Source of the DNA: CAZCRE01 sp964501075
GTDB taxonomy: Archaea > Thermoproteota > Bathyarchaeia > Bathyarchaeales > Bathycorpusculaceae
Assembly (NCBI GenBank): GCA_964501075.1
Contig: CAZCRE010000029.1
Coordinates: 1-14,731 of the forward strand
Reading direction: 5' to 3'
Length of the DNA: 14,731 nucleotides
Shown here: one piece after another, positions 13,692 through 14,731 of the stretch
Numbering within the stretch: position 1 is the stretch's first letter
How the letters are laid out: the number at the start of each line of letters is the position of its first letter
Program-made: the position numbers and the translations under genes
The notes under the pieces: model-generated
Told to the model about the DNA's origin: nothing
The model's database searches: none
What the model saw: only the letters and a program-made list of their open reading frames with translations

Positions 13692-14477
13692 GTGAGCCGG
13701 ATGTTACTAGTTCAAATCTCCGATGTACATTGCGGGCCGATGTTCCGCAAGGAAATTCTAAGAGCTGCAATCAGAGAGATCAACGAGATGTGCCCCGACG
13801 TTGTATTGATCACGGGCGACTTAACAGAAAACGGCCTGATGTCAGAGTTCAATACAGCTTCAAAAGAACTAGAGAGGCTCCAGTCAAAGAAGATCATTTA
13901 CATAAGCGGAAATCATGACTATCGCTCCACAGGTTATCTGCTTTTCAAACAGTATTTTCCGTTCTCACAGGTCACAGAAACAGGAGATGCGGCTATAGTA
14001 GTCTTGAGTTCTGCAAGACCAGACAGAGACGACGGCGAAGTCGGAAACAGACAGAACCTTTGGCTTGAGAACACGCTTGAAAAATACAAAGACAGAACAA
14101 AGATAGTAGCGATACATCACCACATAGTGCCTGTGCCAGACACAGGAGCAGATCAAATAACAGTAGTGGACGCAGGAGACGTTCTCAGAAGCCTCATAAA
14201 GTCCAAAGCGAACCTAGTTCTTTGTGGGCACAGGCATAGACCATGGCGGTGGAGGATTGAGGACATGCTTGTCGTTCATGCAGGCAGCGTGTCATGCGAG
14301 AAAATGAGAGGCTTTTTCTGCAATTCCTACAACATAGTGACGGTGAAAGGAAAGAAAGCTGAAGCCAAGCTGAAAATAGTCGGCGGAGATCTTGTAGATT
14401 TTAACGAGATTGTTAAGAGAAGAGAAATCCTGCAAGCCTCAGATATCTCACAATACAACGACTCCTTAGCGCGGTAG
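13692..14477 (+). CDS. Calcineurin-like metallophosphoesterase
   Basis: A 261-residue phosphoesterase with a dinuclear metal site, of the Icc/CpdA-like class. All signature motifs are present: D11-x-H13 (SDVHCG), GD at 42-43 (TGDLTENG), GNHD at 73-76, the histidine run IHHH at 141-144, and GHRH at 179-182. The enzyme should therefore be active. Substrates in the family range from cyclic nucleotides to phosphodiesters in nucleic acids or lipids, and sequence alone does not choose. There is no signal peptide, so it is cytoplasmic. The start is the GTG at 13692 or the ATG at 13701; neither has a strong ribosome binding site, and translation may be coupled to the DUF47 gene that ends 8 bases before. 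It converges on the topoisomerase gene. Confidence 0.88.
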   Translation: MSRMLLVQISDVHCGPMFRKEILRAAIREINEMCPDVVLITGDLTENGLMSEFNTASKELERLQSKKIIYISGNHDYRSTGYLLFKQYFPFSQVTETGDAAIVVLSSARPDRDDGEVGNRQNLWLENTLEKYKDRTKIVAIHHHIVPVPDTGADQITVVDAGDVLRSLIKSKANLVLCGHRHRPWRWRIEDMLVVHAGSVSCEKMRGFFCNSYNIVTVKGKKAEAKLKIVGGDLVDFNEIVKRREILQASDISQYNDSLAR

Positions 14478-14478
14478 C

Positions 14479-14496
14479 CAAAAACAGCGCTTTTTG
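14479..14496. terminator. Symmetric A/T-rich terminator between convergent genes
   Basis: CAAAAA and TTTTTG flank a palindromic AGCGCT core, so a T-run is presented to transcripts from either direction. It begins 2 bases after the phosphoesterase stop and lies 41 bases beyond the topoisomerase stop. Oligo-T runs are sufficient for archaeal termination. The position suits a bidirectional terminator, but this is not proved. Confidence 0.45.
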
Positions 14497-14536
14497 TACG
14501 TGTGCTAGGCATTATTTGAATCTCGTTCAAGTCTGA

Positions 14537-14731
14537 TCAGGATTTTCTTTTCAAGGCCCATGTGTATTTGTTCTTCAATGTTTTTGGATAGAACTTCTCA
14601 AGATCAAACCCCACATGACTAGCCCATTTCACGTAAGTATTTGGATCAATGTAAGATTTCAAAGAAGTTCCAAGATTGTATTCTCTTGTTTCCTTCGTCA
14701 ATTCAATATCAAGCTTACTCTTCTCAATCCT
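14537..14731 (-). CDS. DNA topoisomerase IB, C-terminal end (partial)
   Basis: Only the last 64 residues lie in the window; the gene continues past the right edge. The frame reads leftward to a TGA at 14537-14539. The tail contains LGTSLKSYIDP, then W, DLEKFYPKTLKNKYTWA. This lines up with the C-terminal domain of eukaryotic and thaumarchaeal topoisomerase IB, whose pattern is LGTSK-x-NY-[LM]-DPR, then W, then EK-x-[YF]-x-K, then K-F-x-W-A. The catalytic tyrosine that attacks the DNA phosphodiester would be the Y in SYIDP. The arginine after DP in most family members is N here. The enzyme relaxes positive and negative supercoils without ATP. The call rests on this short region, so it is probable, not certain. 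Confidence 0.75.
   Translation of the reverse strand, partial: RIEKSKLDIELTKETREYNLGTSLKSYIDPNTYVKWASHVGFDLEKFYPKTLKNKYTWALKRKS

Noticed and set aside
1..14731. CRISPR arrays, insertion sequences, integrase or attachment sites
   Set aside because: No regularly spaced direct repeats, transposase motifs, terminal inverted repeats or tRNA-associated duplications were seen anywhere in the window.

Overview
The window looks like a piece of an archaeal chromosome, most plausibly from the Bathyarchaeia (TACK group). Three things point there. It has an archaeal/eukaryotic-type ribosomal protein S3Ae gene. TATA-like boxes lie a short distance upstream of the putative transcription units. At the right edge is the C-terminal tail of a eukaryotic-type DNA topoisomerase IB, an enzyme known in archaea mainly from Thaumarchaeota and their relatives. 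Start codons are often GTG or TTG, with recognisable GGAGG/GGTGA-type ribosome binding sites. The lineage is inferred, not shown.

Layout. The left edge (3-1884, + strand) carries the end of an unidentified membrane protein, an orphan receiver-domain response regulator, and rps3ae with its own promoter. A six-gene operon on the - strand (8609 down to 1839) encodes an HdrC-GltD fusion flavoprotein, an HdrA-MvhD fusion, and a four-subunit 2-oxoacid:ferredoxin oxidoreductase in the order D-A-B-C, which is the usual order for 2-oxoglutarate:ferredoxin oxidoreductase. The genes overlap or abut. The last one runs antisense into the 3' end of rps3ae.

A second cluster diverges from it (8766-12772, + strand). 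It holds a 2,4-diaminopentanoate-dehydrogenase-like gene, pxpA, pxpB and pxpC (5-oxoprolinase), and a moaE-like gene. The two clusters share a 156-base intergenic region with a TATA-like element for each direction. The right end (13015-14477, + strand) holds a DUF47/PhoU-like gene and a calcineurin-type metallophosphoesterase. These converge on the partial topoisomerase IB gene. A short antisense fragment resembling a PhoU C-terminus lies just upstream of the DUF47 gene.

How the genes may work together. 5-Oxoprolinase turns pyroglutamate into glutamate. Glutamate can give 2-oxoglutarate, and the oxidoreductase would convert that to succinyl-CoA and reduced ferredoxin. The two Hdr-type fusion proteins look like an electron-transfer module linking ferredoxin and NAD(P)H through HdrA flavin chemistry. 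There is no HdrB, no hydrogenase and no formate dehydrogenase in the operon. This combination is the most interesting system in the window. Its electron bifurcation or confurcation role is inference from domain content.
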